From assembly GCF_025753795.1 (NCBI RefSeq), contig NZ_JAOWPS010000016.1, forward strand, positions 1 to 64,000: 64,000 nucleotides of DNA. The letters are read 5' to 3'. Shown here one piece after another: positions 63,826 to 64,000 of this stretch (positions are counted from its first letter, which is position 1; the number at the start of each line of letters is the position of its first letter). The stretch is from Mesorhizobium sp. YC-39. Its GTDB lineage: Bacteria; Pseudomonadota; Alphaproteobacteria; Rhizobiales; Rhizobiaceae. The notes under the pieces were generated by a model that was given only the letters and a program-made list of their open reading frames with translations, was not told the DNA's origin and searched no databases. Made by a program: the position numbers and the translations under genes.

Positions 63826-64000
63826 GCGACGCACAAAAGGTGCTGCTGGTCACCGGTGGCAGCCGGGGTATTGGCGCCGCCATCTGCCGGCTGGGTGCCG
63901 AGGCCGGTTATCGCGTCGCGGTCAATTATGCGTCGAACGAAAACGCCGCCAACGCGCTGGTTGCCGAGATCAAGGCCGCCGGCGGCGCGGCTTTTGCCGT
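63822..64000 (+). CDS. SDR-family oxidoreductase (partial, runs off the window)
   Basis: The first 59 residues are visible. They start MSDAQKVLLVTGGSRGIGAA, with the TGxxxGIG cofactor loop of short-chain dehydrogenases, then AEAGYRVAVNYASNENAA, which suggests NADP(H) use. The ATG overlaps the upstream stop, so the gene is co-transcribed. The catalytic Ser-Tyr-Lys residues lie beyond the edge. Confidence 0.85.
   Translation, partial: MSDAQKVLLVTGGSRGIGAAICRLGAEAGYRVAVNYASNENAANALVAEIKAAGGAAFA

Overview
The window looks like chromosome of a Mesorhizobium-type alphaproteobacterium (Hyphomicrobiales, Phyllobacteriaceae). G+C is high. The gene content is typical of the order: an IalB-like secreted protein, an Omp19/Inh-type lipoprotein, DUF2794, DUF1223, DUF1127 and DUF1328 proteins, MtaB, ZapE, and mdh-sucC-sucD-sucA-sucB in one block. 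Intergenic regions carry many short palindromic repeats of rhizobial style. I found no tRNA, rRNA, CRISPR array, prophage or insertion sequence. It is mostly core genome with a few small insertions.

Layout. 0.1-9.8 kb: a RidA-like/VOC pair, leuB, an acetyltransferase, two tandem cold-shock/DUF805 membrane proteins, a DEAD-box helicase, asd behind a structured leader, an ACT-domain protein, and small membrane or lipoprotein genes. 9.9-12.3 kb (minus): ffh, an AroQ-type chorismate mutase and rpsP. 12.7-19.9 kb: rlmN coupled to two membrane proteins, a LysE exporter, argG, a lytic transglycosylase and a flavin amine oxidase. 20-32.5 kb: a zinc metallopeptidase, an SH3 protein, a CPBP protease, a glycosyltransferase, IalB, PhhB, a low-molecular-weight phosphatase, ThpR, an SGNH esterase divergent from a YbbA/YbbP ABC system, and a Bax-inhibitor-1 protein behind a probable ybhL leader RNA. 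32.5-41.6 kb: DUF2794, a candidate small RNA, DUF1223, a ceramidase-family protein, acnA, and the ccmA-ccmB-(orphan)-ccmD-ccmG cluster. 41.6-53.7 kb: DUF1127, an SMP-30 lactonase, a tautomerase, flavoproteins, and the yciB-ftsY and mtaB-dapF genes, then an MBL hydrolase, the Inh lipoprotein and zapE. 54-64 kb: the TCA operon and the start of an SDR gene.

The genes form three main themes. Central metabolism is covered by aconitase, malate dehydrogenase, succinyl-CoA synthetase and the 2-oxoglutarate dehydrogenase E1 and E2 subunits. Amino-acid synthesis is covered by leuB, asd, argG, dapF and chorismate mutase. Membrane-protein targeting is covered by Ffh and its receptor FtsY.

The most interesting departures are small insertions into otherwise conserved operons. 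The ccm cluster lacks ccmC and has a low-G+C, Imm50-like orphan in that slot. A cupin gene and a VapBC toxin-antitoxin pair sit between sucC and sucD. A second low-G+C orphan follows sucB. Other signals are mutually exclusive hairpins in the asd leader, a terminator-ended structured RNA at 33.0-33.2 kb, inverted heptanucleotide arrays, a 148-bp palindrome, and a recurring family of compound palindromes.
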